A stretch of DNA of 64,000 bases from Acidobacteriaceae bacterium dw_441 (GTDB lineage: Bacteria; Acidobacteriota; Terriglobia; Terriglobales; Acidobacteriaceae). The notes under the pieces are model-generated. The model did no database searches. It saw only the letters and a program-made list of their open reading frames with translations, and was not told the DNA's origin. The DNA is taken from contig JAAVVA010000001.1 in NCBI GenBank assembly GCA_018449715.1, positions 806,001-870,000 on the forward strand. The letters run 5' to 3'. Positions 34,011 to 42,880 of the stretch are shown here, one piece after another. Within the stretch, counting starts at the first letter, position 1; each line of letters starts with the position of its first letter. A program made the translations under genes and the position numbers.

Positions 34011-34634
34011 ATGAGCTTTTCAGCAGCCAACATCGCGGCCCTGATTATCGCAGCAAGCTTTGCCGGTGGGCTGAATATCTACGCCACCGTGCTGACGCTT
34101 GGCGTTCTCGCTCGCACGCACTGGGTCGCGCTGCCTCCAGGGCTCGACAGCATCGGGCATACGTGGATTCTTGTCACCTGCGCGGTGATGTTCACCATCG
34201 AGTTCTTCGCGGACAAGATCCCCGGCTTCGACATCATCTGGAACGGCCTGCAAACAGTAGTCAGGATTCCGGTCGCCGCTTTGGTCGCGTATCACGCCAG
34301 CTCACAGCTTTCACCGCAGATGCAGATACTGGCCACGGCTCTCGGCGCAGGCATCGCGTTGGCATCGCATGGCTCGAAGACGCTGGTCCGCACCGCGGTC
34401 ACACCAAGCCCGGAGCCAGTCTCAAATATCGCCCTTAGCTCGGCGGAGGATGTCCTTGCCGTCGGCATTACGTGGTTTGCCACACATCATCCCATCGTCG
34501 CCGCGTCAATGGCGGCCTGCCTTATGGTCATCGCGTTTCTGGCGGCGCGGGCTTTGCTGCGCATGATTCAAAAGCCGCTGAAGAAGCTGCTGCGCCCCGA
34601 TCTTGCAACGGAGCCGCAGAAGCCGCTGGGCTAG
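34011..34634 (+). CDS. DUF4126-family membrane protein
   Basis: The 207-residue product has four to five hydrophobic spans and matches the DUF4126 pattern. SFAGGLNIYATVLTLGVLA is near the start; then come FTIEFFADKIPGFDIIWNGLQTVVRIPVAALVAYHA, LGAGIALASHGSKTLVRTAVTPSPEPVSNIALSSAEDVLAVGITWFA, and a C-terminal basic tail. Function is unknown. The glycine-rich first span and the conserved KIPG loop resemble small inner-membrane transporters. Its stop overlaps the 3' end of the M23 peptidase gene tail to tail by 4 bases. Confidence 0.75.
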   Translation: MSFSAANIAALIIAASFAGGLNIYATVLTLGVLARTHWVALPPGLDSIGHTWILVTCAVMFTIEFFADKIPGFDIIWNGLQTVVRIPVAALVAYHASSQLSPQMQILATALGAGIALASHGSKTLVRTAVTPSPEPVSNIALSSAEDVLAVGITWFATHHPIVAASMAACLMVIAFLAARALLRMIQKPLKKLLRPDLATEPQKPLG

Positions 34635-35521
34635 GGTTGTTGAGGAGAAGGAAGCCGTAACAGAAAGAGCTTTGCCGGATCGAGATACTCCCCCTGCCAG
34701 CGTGCGCTCAGGTGAAGATGCGGTCCCGTAGCGCGGCCCGTTCCTCCACTCAACGCGATACGCTGTCCGCGGCTGACCTGCTCTCCTTCTTTCACGTCGA
34801 ACTTTGACAGGTGCATATAGATCGTCGTAGAGCCAAGACCGTGGTCGATGATGACGCAGTTGCCTTCATAGTAGAGCGGACGCGCAAGAATAACGCGGCC
34901 CGCGCTGACGGCCATGACCGGAGTGCCGGTAGCTGCGCGATAGTCGAGTCCGCGGTGCACGCTGGCGATCGATCCATTGAAGGTGCGGCGTGTGCCGAAG
35001 GAGTCCGTGCGCGGCGCGCTTCGCAGAGGGGGAGAGAAGCGGTCGGTCCACAGGCGTGTCTGCGCTGAATCGGCGAAGACCTTGTTCTTGGTCTCCTGGT
35101 CGGCTGCGATGATCTTCTGCGCCTCTGGATCGGGCCGCACAAACTTCTCCGGCACCGTGAGTGGAACCTCTTTGTACGGAGCAGAGCCAACTGCGATGGT
35201 GCGATGCAATGTTTGCGTGTTGCTGCTGGTGGCAACCTGCACTGTCAGATCGTAGTTGCCGGGCTTCGCCGAAACGTCGATTCCGGCAAGCGAGTACCAC
35301 GATTCGGGATCACCCTTCTGACGAAAGAAGCTGAATGCGTGTCCCCGCCATGTTCCTGTAACAGCGGTCGCCTGATGCGCCTTGACGACGAAGATGCAGG
35401 GGGAACCGTTGGTAATCTCCTGTGGCTTCCACGCAACAGAGACATCCTGCGCCCGTATCGTAAGCGACAGCAGTGCAAAGGCGACGAACATCCAGACAGA
35501 TCGCAGAAAGGGTTTCATCAT
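34631..35521 (-). CDS. Exported M23-family (LytM) peptidase
   Basis: The 296-residue product has a signal peptide (MFVAFALLSLTIRAQ) and an Ig-like N-terminal domain (about 25-115) of the type seen in M23 proteins that begin with a bacterial Ig fold. The C-terminal lysostaphin-type domain has metal ligands in SVHRGLDYRAATGTPV and GPHLHLSARWQGEYLDP, plus the VIIDHGLGSTTIYMHLSKFDVKEGEQVSRGQRIALSGGTGRA block. The zinc site is intact, so it should be an active peptidoglycan endopeptidase. It lies 78 bases downstream of the TonB receptor on the same strand. Confidence 0.9.
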   Translation of the reverse strand: MMKPFLRSVWMFVAFALLSLTIRAQDVSVAWKPQEITNGSPCIFVVKAHQATAVTGTWRGHAFSFFRQKGDPESWYSLAGIDVSAKPGNYDLTVQVATSSNTQTLHRTIAVGSAPYKEVPLTVPEKFVRPDPEAQKIIAADQETKNKVFADSAQTRLWTDRFSPPLRSAPRTDSFGTRRTFNGSIASVHRGLDYRAATGTPVMAVSAGRVILARPLYYEGNCVIIDHGLGSTTIYMHLSKFDVKEGEQVSRGQRIALSGGTGRATGPHLHLSARWQGEYLDPAKLFLLRLPSPQQP

Positions 35522-35599
35522 GGGCGAGGACGACTCACATCTTCGCTGTCCATCATAACTGGAGCGGGGCCGCGATTCGGTGTCGCGGCCCCGCTTGCA

Positions 35600-38452
35600 T
35601 CAGTAGGTGAGTCGCAGTGCAAGCTGTACCTGCCTCGGATCTCCCACGGCCGTGGGACGACCGAAGGAAGAAGAGGGAGATCCCGGATACGCTCCCGTGC
35701 CGAAGGTCGCGTTGGGGATAAGGTCGTTGCGATGGTTGAGAGCGTTGAATGCTTCGGCGAGCCCTTCAAGCTGTACGCGCTCCGTAACGTGAACCGTCTT
35801 GCTGAGACGTGCATTGAGCGTGAAGGAGTCGAAGCCGATGCCTGCATTGCGTCCAATCACCGTGCCCGGAAGGACGTTGGTGCAGTCGGTAATACCAGGG
35901 ACGCAGGGACGCATGGTTGTTCCCTGAATACTGTTGGCTCCTGTCGTGATATTGAAGGGAAGCGCGGAGTAATACTGCAATATCCCGCTGAGCAGAAGGC
36001 CGCTGCGAATATGATTCCACGCACCGGGAGAGGCGGCCATCGCAGTATGCAGCGTTCCATCGAAGACAAGGCGGTGACGTTGATCGTCGTCGGAGCGGCT
36101 TCTGTCCTGGCCGATGTTGAAGTTGTTGATAGGTGAGCTGAAGAAGAACTCTCCAACATCGTCCATTGCCTTCGACCATGAGTAAGAGACGCGATAGCTT
36201 CCCCAGTGTGAAGGACGTTGCAGGTACGAGACGGAGAGTCCGTCATAGTATGAATCCGCCGCCGACTGATACTGCTTGTTGTTGCCGTATGTAGGATTGG
36301 GGCGGCATCCGTTGTTGGAGCCGGATGCGACGCACGATGGCGTATTGAGGTTTACCGAGACGACAAGGTGAAGCCCGCGGACATGCTGATAGCTGATCCC
36401 TAGTGTGCTGTTGGCCGTGAGCTGTTGTTCCACCTGGAGCGTGGCCTGCTGCGAATAGGCGTTTTGCATGTTCGGGTCCATCGTGGTGAAGTTCACCAGC
36501 GCATCCGAAGGACGAGAGGTAAGAGTGGAAGGGAACAGCGGCGCTCCGGCCTGCTTCGGCGAGAGGCTGAGAGTGATGAAGGTCGAATCGTTGATGTTGG
36601 TCGTATTGCCGCTCGATTGCAGCGCATTCGACAGTGCGCGCAGCGGAACGCGGTCATAGAACAGGCCATAGCTGCCGCGAACCAGCGTGCGTCCATTGCT
36701 GAAGGGCGACCATGCGAATCCCACGCGGGGAGAGATGTTATTGGTGTCGGTGTTGATGCTCTTCAAAAACTGAAGATCGTAGCGCAGCCCGCCGTTGAGT
36801 GTGAGCTTGGGAGAGACCCTCCACTCATCCTGAACGAAGAACCCGATATTGGAATTGCCTTGCGACACAACAGGATTGCCAAAGGATTGCGTGTATCCAG
36901 AGTTGTTGTAAGTACCGTTGAGGAAGTTATCGAGAGATGAGAACGAATAGCTTCCTCGCGCGTTCTGCGGGAATGTGATCGTTAGATCGTTGTATAGAAA
37001 GTCTCCGCCGACTCGCAAAGAATGCGCTCCCGTTTGATGAGAGAGGTTATCGACGATCTGGTACAGGTTGTTGAGTCGCGCCTGCGGTGAAGAAGAGAGC
37101 GTGCCGAAGTTCGCAACTCCTGAGATGCTGACGGCAGGGCCAATCAGATCATTTGATGGCGCAGCGAGATCGCTGTGGGTATATTGTCCACGCGTCTCGT
37201 TCACTGTTCTCGGAGTAAGAGCAATGATGTTGCTTGCTGTGACCGTGTTGTCGATATTGTGAAGCGCAGCAGCAGCGGTCGTCGCGCTTAGAGAGCCAGC
37301 GCCGCGAGAGTTCAGACTGTCCACTTGGTAGAAGTTGTAGCGGAGGCTGAACTCATCCTTGTCGCTGAAGTGGTGGTCCAGTCTACCGAAGCCATTGTTG
37401 CTCTTCACTGGATTCGAGTAGATTCCCGTGGCGATTCTTGGGCCTTGGTATCCGATCGCATCAAGCTGCGTATTGATCGAAGAAACGTAGCCTGGAGCGA
37501 TGGTAACGATGCCGTTCTGGTTCAGCTGCTTGCGCTCAAAGTTGCCGAAGAAGAAGGTGCGCTTGTGAATCACTGGTCCCCCAAGGCTCGCGCCGTACTG
37601 CGACTGCGTCAGAGGGAGAGTGCTCTGTGAAAGGGCGTTGCTGGCGTTGAGTCGCTGGTTGCGAAGGAACCCATAAAGGCTGCCATGCAAATGCTCGGTG
37701 CCGCTGCGCGTGACCATGTTGATGTAGCCCCCCAGCGCGCGGCCAAACTCAGCCTGACCTCCGCTGGTCACCACCTGCATCTGGCTGACGACATCAAGAC
37801 CATAGAAGGTTCCGGTAAGCCCCGCAGCATCGTCGTTCGAGGAGAGGCCATCCACGATGAAACTGTTTGAGAAGTTCCGCTGGCTGTTGATGGAGTATCC
37901 CTGGCCTGTCACGGCAGAGGTCTCAGCGAAGAGTTGTGTGTTCGCGGTATTGGTGGGCGAGACACCTGGAACCAGAAGCGCAAGGTCGAGATAGCTTCGT
38001 CCCAGCAGTGAGAGGTTCTGTGCCTCCTCCGGAAGAATGGTTTCCGCAATCTGGCTGCGGTTTGCTTCAAGCACTGGGGAGGTAGCCGATACATCTACCG
38101 AGGTCTGCGTCGTCGCCATCTCAAGAGCGACGGGAAGATAAAAATCCGCTCCCACTGTCAGGACGACGTTGCGAGTCGAGGACGCAAATCCCGTCTGTGT
38201 CACTGTAATCCGGTAGGGGCCGACGACGAGATACGGAAAGCGGAAGCGCCCCTCTGAATCGGTTGAGGCGGTATGTTCGACCTCGGTCGCCTGATGCGTA
38301 GCGGTGATGACCGCGTTCTGAACTACGCGGCCTGCGGGGTCTGTGACGCGGCCGCTGAGCGAGGCATTATTGACGGTCTGTTGCGCCCGAAGTGAGGCGA
38401 GAGGCAACAACGTAAGGAAGACTGCCGCGGCAAGCTTTAAAAAGTGTTTCAT
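35600..38452 (-). CDS. Oar-like TonB-dependent receptor with carboxypeptidase-regulatory domain
   Basis: The 950-residue outer-membrane protein has a signal peptide (about 1-24) and an N-terminal CarboxypepD-regulatory domain (ASLSGRVTDPAGRVVQNAVITATHQAT to about 115). The plug domain spans about 120-250 (ILPEEAQNLSLLGRSYLDLALLVPGVSP and IVDGLSSNDDAAGLTGTFYGLDVVSQMQVVTSGGQAEFGRALGGYINMVTRSG). A long barrel ends QLALRLTY. Such Oar-type receptors are highly expanded in Acidobacteria; ligands are mostly unknown. GAGGG precedes the ATG. Upstream on the same strand are two small secreted Cys/His-motif proteins, which may be partners. Confidence 0.9.
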   Translation of the reverse strand: MKHFLKLAAAVFLTLLPLASLRAQQTVNNASLSGRVTDPAGRVVQNAVITATHQATEVEHTASTDSEGRFRFPYLVVGPYRITVTQTGFASSTRNVVLTVGADFYLPVALEMATTQTSVDVSATSPVLEANRSQIAETILPEEAQNLSLLGRSYLDLALLVPGVSPTNTANTQLFAETSAVTGQGYSINSQRNFSNSFIVDGLSSNDDAAGLTGTFYGLDVVSQMQVVTSGGQAEFGRALGGYINMVTRSGTEHLHGSLYGFLRNQRLNASNALSQSTLPLTQSQYGASLGGPVIHKRTFFFGNFERKQLNQNGIVTIAPGYVSSINTQLDAIGYQGPRIATGIYSNPVKSNNGFGRLDHHFSDKDEFSLRYNFYQVDSLNSRGAGSLSATTAAAALHNIDNTVTASNIIALTPRTVNETRGQYTHSDLAAPSNDLIGPAVSISGVANFGTLSSSPQARLNNLYQIVDNLSHQTGAHSLRVGGDFLYNDLTITFPQNARGSYSFSSLDNFLNGTYNNSGYTQSFGNPVVSQGNSNIGFFVQDEWRVSPKLTLNGGLRYDLQFLKSINTDTNNISPRVGFAWSPFSNGRTLVRGSYGLFYDRVPLRALSNALQSSGNTTNINDSTFITLSLSPKQAGAPLFPSTLTSRPSDALVNFTTMDPNMQNAYSQQATLQVEQQLTANSTLGISYQHVRGLHLVVSVNLNTPSCVASGSNNGCRPNPTYGNNKQYQSAADSYYDGLSVSYLQRPSHWGSYRVSYSWSKAMDDVGEFFFSSPINNFNIGQDRSRSDDDQRHRLVFDGTLHTAMAASPGAWNHIRSGLLLSGILQYYSALPFNITTGANSIQGTTMRPCVPGITDCTNVLPGTVIGRNAGIGFDSFTLNARLSKTVHVTERVQLEGLAEAFNALNHRNDLIPNATFGTGAYPGSPSSSFGRPTAVGDPRQVQLALRLTY

Positions 38453-38506
38453 GAATCCCTCTTAGATCTCGTGCAAGGCGCTTTATGCGCCAGGTTGGGT
38501 TGCTGC

Positions 38507-38902
38507 TTACAGGAGAGAAGAGAGAGTGCCGGGAGGTCCGCGCTTCTGGCGTGCGCGGTCGAAGGAGATGCGATAACGGGCCTCGGTCTGTGCAACGATT
38601 TCAGCCAAGCCAACAGGAAGAGATACCTCTGCGGCTTCCTCAAAAAGAGGCGGATCGAAGTGAGCCGAAGAGTATGAGATCGACGCGGGATAAAAGGGGC
38701 ATTGCGAATACTCCGCATCAAGATGCGCTTTACCGTCATCGTTATCGAGTCCATGTTGCATCAGCATCGCGCAATGGTGCGTCCCGTTGCGTCGGCAACA
38801 GGCGGGCAACAGGTTGTTATTCGTGGCGCTCGCTGCAAACAATGGAGAAAGCAGAGGCAGGCCAACGAACAACAATAACGTGATGGCGATCAGGCGGCGC
38901 AC
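38507..38902 (-). CDS. Secreted CCRRxGxHHC protein, paralogue A
   Basis: I do not recognise a named family. With a GTG start at 38902 the product has 131 residues. It begins with a signal peptide, (M)RRLIAITLLLFVGLPLLSPLFAA. LLPACCRRNGTHHC follows at about 32-45, then QCPFYPA near 70, and the end KRGPPGTLSSLL. The upstream gene at 39009-39395 aligns along its length: RRLxAIxLL, LPACCRRxGxHHC, CPxxPA and RGPP are shared, so the two are tandem duplicates. The five Cys/His residues of the motif could bind a metal or heme. It ends 54 bases before the TonB receptor start. The start was chosen to match the paralogue; the frame opens 19 codons earlier. Confidence 0.6.
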   Translation of the reverse strand: MRRLIAITLLLFVGLPLLSPLFAASATNNNLLPACCRRNGTHHCAMLMQHGLDNDDGKAHLDAEYSQCPFYPASISYSSAHFDPPLFEEAAEVSLPVGLAEIVAQTEARYRISFDRARQKRGPPGTLSSLL

Positions 38903-39008
38903 GTTTGCTCGTAGGTACAGGGCTATATAACTTTTCGCAGGCAGCACGCACGTGCACACTGGCTACAAGATGGAAACTGAAAGGCTAGGTCGTAATGCGA
39001 TGAGAGGT

Positions 39009-39395
39009 TTAGGTGAAGAGCGTTGGAGGGCCGCGTTGTTGCGGAATGCTCTTCAGAGTGCTCGAAAAATTCTTCTGCGAAATGAAGATGGTTTTTGCGG
39101 AAGCAAGCTGGTCGAGAGAGGACGAAACCTCTCTGTGGAGGGCCGGACCTGCATCGCTCAGAAGCGAGACTGCCGCAGGCCATAACGGGCACTTCTCAGA
39201 AGGCGCCTTCGCCTGTGGTTCGGAAGATGGTCTTGCTGAAGAGTGCTCTATCGAGGAGCAGTGATGCGCTCCATGACGTCGGCAGCAGGCAGGAAGATGC
39301 GCGTCGCCGTTTGCCACCTGGGTTGCAGCCATCAGAGATGGCACCAGCGGGAGGCCGGACACAACCAGCAGCAAGATAGCCAACAGACGGCGCAT
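39009..39395 (-). CDS. Secreted CCRRxGxHHC protein, paralogue B
   Basis: This 128-residue product starts MRRLLAILLLVVSGLPLVPS, a signal peptide, followed by LPACCRRHGAHHC at about 34-46 and KCPLWPA near 75. It ends QRGPPTLFT. It is the tandem paralogue of the gene at 38507-38902, 106 bases apart, on the same strand. In both copies the CCRR-HHC block follows the signal peptide almost directly, so it should be exposed in the periplasm. The longer frame back to 39491 overlaps otsB and is not needed. No enzymatic domain is recognisable. Metal binding is inferred only from the Cys/His spacing. Confidence 0.6.
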   Translation of the reverse strand: MRRLLAILLLVVSGLPLVPSLMAATQVANGDAHLPACCRRHGAHHCSSIEHSSARPSSEPQAKAPSEKCPLWPAAVSLLSDAGPALHREVSSSLDQLASAKTIFISQKNFSSTLKSIPQQRGPPTLFT

Positions 39396-39463
39396 GTAGG
39401 GATTGTAGTACCGAAATCTTCTTTTTGACGAAGAGTATTTTTCTAAGTCAGCGTCCTCTGTCT

Positions 39464-40255
39464 TCAGAGACCCTCGGTAAATTGCAGCCATCGCTCGAAG
39501 AAATGAAGCAGCTCCTGTGGGGGTTGGAGCCAGGCGCGGGCTGCGGTTTCGCGATACTCCTGTCGAACCAGGATCGGAAGACCTCGGTCTTTCAGGATTC
39601 GAAATCCATCTTCGTCGGTGAGGTCGTCACCGAGAAAAGCGAGAGGCGTTTCGGCAGGAAGCTCGTCGAGGATTGCGGCGATTGCATCTCCTTTGTCGGG
39701 ACGGATCGTGCGCAGCTCCAGTCCTCCTTCAAAGCCAAGCAGTTTAAGATTCGGGTGAGACGCAATCTTCTCCCAGCCTTCCAGAACCTTCGCTCGAATC
39801 TCTTCGATCTCGTCATCAGGCAGACCGCGCCAATGAGCCGCGATTCCTCCCGGTTTCTTTTCCATCCGTTGCAGCAGGTCCTTCGACTGCATCCACTGCT
39901 CGGCCTGTTCAAGCGCCGAGCTCGTCTGCGGATCAATTTCGACACGACGATGTGTTCCATCCGCAAGCTGATGTTCAAGACCGTGAGCACCCCATATCTC
40001 GAACCCTGTAAACGGAGCGATCAACGTTTGAACTTCGTTTACGGGGCGACCGGAGACTACGATGATTCCCGTCCTTCCACTGGCCTGAATTTTTTCAAGC
40101 AGCGGGATAACACCAGCATAGGGATATGCCTTGTCGCGTTCCACCTGGAACGGTGCCAGCGTTCCGTCGTAGTCAAGTGTCAGAACAGATGTATCTGCTT
40201 TTTTCAGTCGATCAAAAAAAAATGTTACTTCAGGCGTTTCGTATCTCTCCGACAT
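39464..40255 (-). CDS. otsB: Trehalose-6-phosphate phosphatase
   Basis: OtsB dephosphorylates trehalose-6-phosphate. The 263-residue HAD-type enzyme has motif I TLDYDGTLAPF, motif II IIVVSGRPVNEV, the GAHGLEHQ segment, the Lys region near GGIAAHWRG, and motif IV LAFLGDDLTDEDGFRIL. The ATG at 40255 has GGGGAG with a 4-base spacer. The gene start overlaps the 3' end of otsA by 26 bases, so the pair is cotranscribed and coupled. All HAD catalytic residues are present. Confidence 0.93.
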   Translation of the reverse strand: MSERYETPEVTFFFDRLKKADTSVLTLDYDGTLAPFQVERDKAYPYAGVIPLLEKIQASGRTGIIVVSGRPVNEVQTLIAPFTGFEIWGAHGLEHQLADGTHRRVEIDPQTSSALEQAEQWMQSKDLLQRMEKKPGGIAAHWRGLPDDEIEEIRAKVLEGWEKIASHPNLKLLGFEGGLELRTIRPDKGDAIAAILDELPAETPLAFLGDDLTDEDGFRILKDRGLPILVRQEYRETAARAWLQPPQELLHFFERWLQFTEGL

Positions 40256-42509
40256 TCTTCTCCCCATATCGTTCGAGTCTAAGCTCGCAGAGTTCACCGA
40301 TCAGGCTGCCAGCCCACCAGTAGATGTTGTGTTCGCGCACGGTCCTGCGCATTCTGTGCATGCGGTCGATAATCTCCGAAACGTCCATCTCGAGGATGCG
40401 GGCAATTGCGTCTCCCGTCGCCTGGATGTCGTAAGGATTGACGATGATCGCATCCTGCAACTCGCGCGCGGCTCCAGTGAAGCGACTCAGAATGAGAGAT
40501 CCACGTTCATCCGTGCGCGAGGCCACATACTCCTTCGCGACAAGATTCATACCGTCGTGGAGAGAGGTCACCATGCACAGATGGGCTGCACGATAGTAAC
40601 GCCGCACCTCCTTGTGTGAGTGCTGGCGATTCAAGAAGACAATCGGTTTCCACTTACCGCGTTTGAAGCGGTCGTTGATGCGGTTGGCTTCAGATTCAAC
40701 CTCGCGCTGAAACTCTGCATAGCGCGGAATATTGCTGCGTGTAGGAGCGCCAATCTGGATGAAGGTGAACTTGCCTTGATAGCGCGGATAGCGCTCAAGG
40801 AAAGACTCCACCGCCTGAAAGCGTTCCACGATGCCCTTGGTGTAATCGACACGATCGACGCCGACTCCGAGGAAGGTCGCTTCAATTCCAAGCTCTGTAA
40901 GGATGGCGCTGCGCTCTTCTTCCGAGCTGACCTCCTGCTGTGCCGAATCCTCTTCCGTCAGATCGACGCTGATCGGGAAGGGAAGCACTGAAGACCAGTG
41001 ATCCTTGCGTTTCACCGCAAAGTGCTCCCAGTCCACGCGGGCTTCGAGAACGCGGTCGACCGTGCTGAGAAAGTTATTGCAGTGCGCCTGCACGTGGAAG
41101 CCGAGCAGGTCGGCTCCCAGCAGTCCATCCAGCAACTCACGCTGCCACGGGCAGATGCTGAAGGCTTCGGGATTTGGCCAGGGGATATGCCAGAAGATCG
41201 CAACCCTCGCGTGAGGCATACGGTCCTTGATCATGCGGGGAAGCAGCGTGAAGTGATAATCCTGAATCAGCACCACAGGATTCTCTTCTCCCTCCATCTC
41301 CTTCACCAGCGCATCGGCGAACCGTTCGTTGACTGCGTTGTAGTATTCCCAGTCCGAGGCGCGAAAGGTTGGTCTGGTATGCGCCATGTGGCACAACGGC
41401 CAGAGCCCTTCGTTCGCGAACCCGTAGTAGTAGCCCTCTTCCTCTTCTGCTGTAAGCCACACACGGCGCAGCGTGTACTTCGGGTCGTCCGGTGGAACCT
41501 GGATGCGGTCGTTGCTGTCCACTGTTTCAGCATCGGCAGAGCCGCTTCCTTGTGCGACCCATGTTCCGTTGCACGCGCACAGGATTGGCTCAATCGCCGT
41601 GACCAGTCCGCTCGCCGGAACCGTCACCGTGATCTCATTGCCCTGACGATTATGAACGTAAGGCTCGCGGTTCGAGACGACGAAGAGGCTGCTTCCATTC
41701 AGCTTGCTGCGAACATGCTCCGCCAGTCGCTGCGCTGTCCACATCGATTCATTTGTATTGCGCAGCCTCGCTTCAATCTCGGCAGCCGCTCGCGCCTGCT
41801 GCATACTCTCCGCAAGCGGGGCCATCTCTCGCGCAATCGGCATCAGGAAGTCGAGGTCCTTGGTCGTCGGTTGCTCGATCTGTTTTCCCGTGCGAAGTGT
41901 CTTCATCCACTCAGCGGCTCGCGCAATTGGCCCCTTCAGGCTCCATCGCACGATCAGCAGCGTAATCGCGACGATCACCAGGACCTGTCCGGCGATGCGG
42001 GTGAAGACATTGCCCCATACACGGAAGATCTCGGCTCGAATGTAGCCGGTTTCATAGACAATTACGATGCCGCCGATGATGCTCTTGTCGGCTGCGTGAA
42101 GCGGCGCGGCGAGCAGGTAGACGCGTGTAAAGCGCAGCCTCGTGAATCGAGTCTCCGGATGATTCCCCGCAATGGCACTTGCAAGCGCCTCAGGGGCTTC
42201 CGGCATCAGGGCGCCAAGTTCGCGTGTCGTGACCAGATTGGCTCCGGTCGGGTCGTAGATACCGATTCCGAGCAGGTGATCGCGATTACTGAATCTGCTA
42301 ACCAGTTGCTCAAGTTTAAAGTGGTCGCTATTGGCAAGATAAATCTCTGCGCTGCTGGCAAGGCTCTCCCCAAAGGTTTCTGCCTTGTACTCAAGATCGC
42401 GACGCAAGGCATTCTTTTCGTCTTGTACATCCGACCAGGACGAGACAAGAGAAACAAGAGTGACTCCCAGGATCAATGCGACGATCAGCCGCAGACTTAA
42501 AATACGCAT
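40230..42509 (-). CDS. otsA: Membrane-anchored trehalose-6-phosphate synthase (GT20)
   Basis: The enzyme transfers glucose from UDP-glucose to glucose-6-phosphate. The 759 residues begin with a module resembling a sensor: a membrane span at about 8-24, an extracytoplasmic region of about 145 residues (including FKLEQLVSRFSNRDHLLGIGIYDPTGANLVTT), a second span at about 171-188, then a HAMP-like/coiled-coil segment to about 270. The GT20 domain (about 274-745) has LFVVSNREPY, EEGYYYGFANEGLWPLCH, VLIQDYHFTLLPRMI, FWHIPWPNPEAFSICPWQRELLDGLLGADLLGFH, and DGMNLVAKEYVA. E. coli OtsA has no such N-terminal module. It overlaps otsB. Confidence 0.9.
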   Translation of the reverse strand: MRILSLRLIVALILGVTLVSLVSSWSDVQDEKNALRRDLEYKAETFGESLASSAEIYLANSDHFKLEQLVSRFSNRDHLLGIGIYDPTGANLVTTRELGALMPEAPEALASAIAGNHPETRFTRLRFTRVYLLAAPLHAADKSIIGGIVIVYETGYIRAEIFRVWGNVFTRIAGQVLVIVAITLLIVRWSLKGPIARAAEWMKTLRTGKQIEQPTTKDLDFLMPIAREMAPLAESMQQARAAAEIEARLRNTNESMWTAQRLAEHVRSKLNGSSLFVVSNREPYVHNRQGNEITVTVPASGLVTAIEPILCACNGTWVAQGSGSADAETVDSNDRIQVPPDDPKYTLRRVWLTAEEEEGYYYGFANEGLWPLCHMAHTRPTFRASDWEYYNAVNERFADALVKEMEGEENPVVLIQDYHFTLLPRMIKDRMPHARVAIFWHIPWPNPEAFSICPWQRELLDGLLGADLLGFHVQAHCNNFLSTVDRVLEARVDWEHFAVKRKDHWSSVLPFPISVDLTEEDSAQQEVSSEEERSAILTELGIEATFLGVGVDRVDYTKGIVERFQAVESFLERYPRYQGKFTFIQIGAPTRSNIPRYAEFQREVESEANRINDRFKRGKWKPIVFLNRQHSHKEVRRYYRAAHLCMVTSLHDGMNLVAKEYVASRTDERGSLILSRFTGAARELQDAIIVNPYDIQATGDAIARILEMDVSEIIDRMHRMRRTVREHNIYWWAGSLIGELCELRLERYGEKNVGEIRNA

Positions 42510-42598
42510 AGTTTGATAGATGCAAGTTTTTGGAGCAGAGGTAACGTGGCGCTGGAATACGCTCTATTGCCGTTACGATGACGATGTGGTTTCTGTGT

Positions 42599-42880
42599 TT
42601 ATCGCCGGTCGGAGTGGCCCAGGTCCCGTCCGGGTGCAATGTGATCGCGAATGAGTTGCTTCAGCTCTTTCATCTCTGGAAAACGCTCTTGCGCGGCGCG
42701 TGACCAGATGAGATCACCGTTGACTCGTACCTCGAAGATGCCGCCCGTGCCAGGTTGAAGGCTGACTTCTCCGACCTCATCCTGAAAGGTCGTCAGAAGC
42801 TCCTGCGCGGTCCATGCGGCACGAAGAAGCCATCGGCATTGCGTGCAGTATTCAATCTCTACGCGAGGTCCTCGAGTCAT
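42599..42880 (-). CDS. SelT/SelW/SelH (Rdx) family protein
   Basis: The 93-residue product is a thioredoxin-like Rdx protein with the redox motif CTQC (residues 12-15, EYCTQCRWLLRAAW). GTGGIFEVRVNGDLIWSRAAQERFPEMKELKQLIRDHIAPG follows and closely matches the bacterial SelW-like consensus. In many relatives one Cys is selenocysteine; here both are Cys. Its redox partner is unknown. It lies 89 bases upstream of otsA on the same strand, but a functional link is not evident. Confidence 0.88.
   Translation of the reverse strand: MTRGPRVEIEYCTQCRWLLRAAWTAQELLTTFQDEVGEVSLQPGTGGIFEVRVNGDLIWSRAAQERFPEMKELKQLIRDHIAPGRDLGHSDRR

Noticed and set aside
38477..38491. GGCGC-TTTAT-GCGCC hairpin between paralogue A and the TonB receptor
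   Set aside because: Only 5 pairs and no T-run; too weak to call a terminator.
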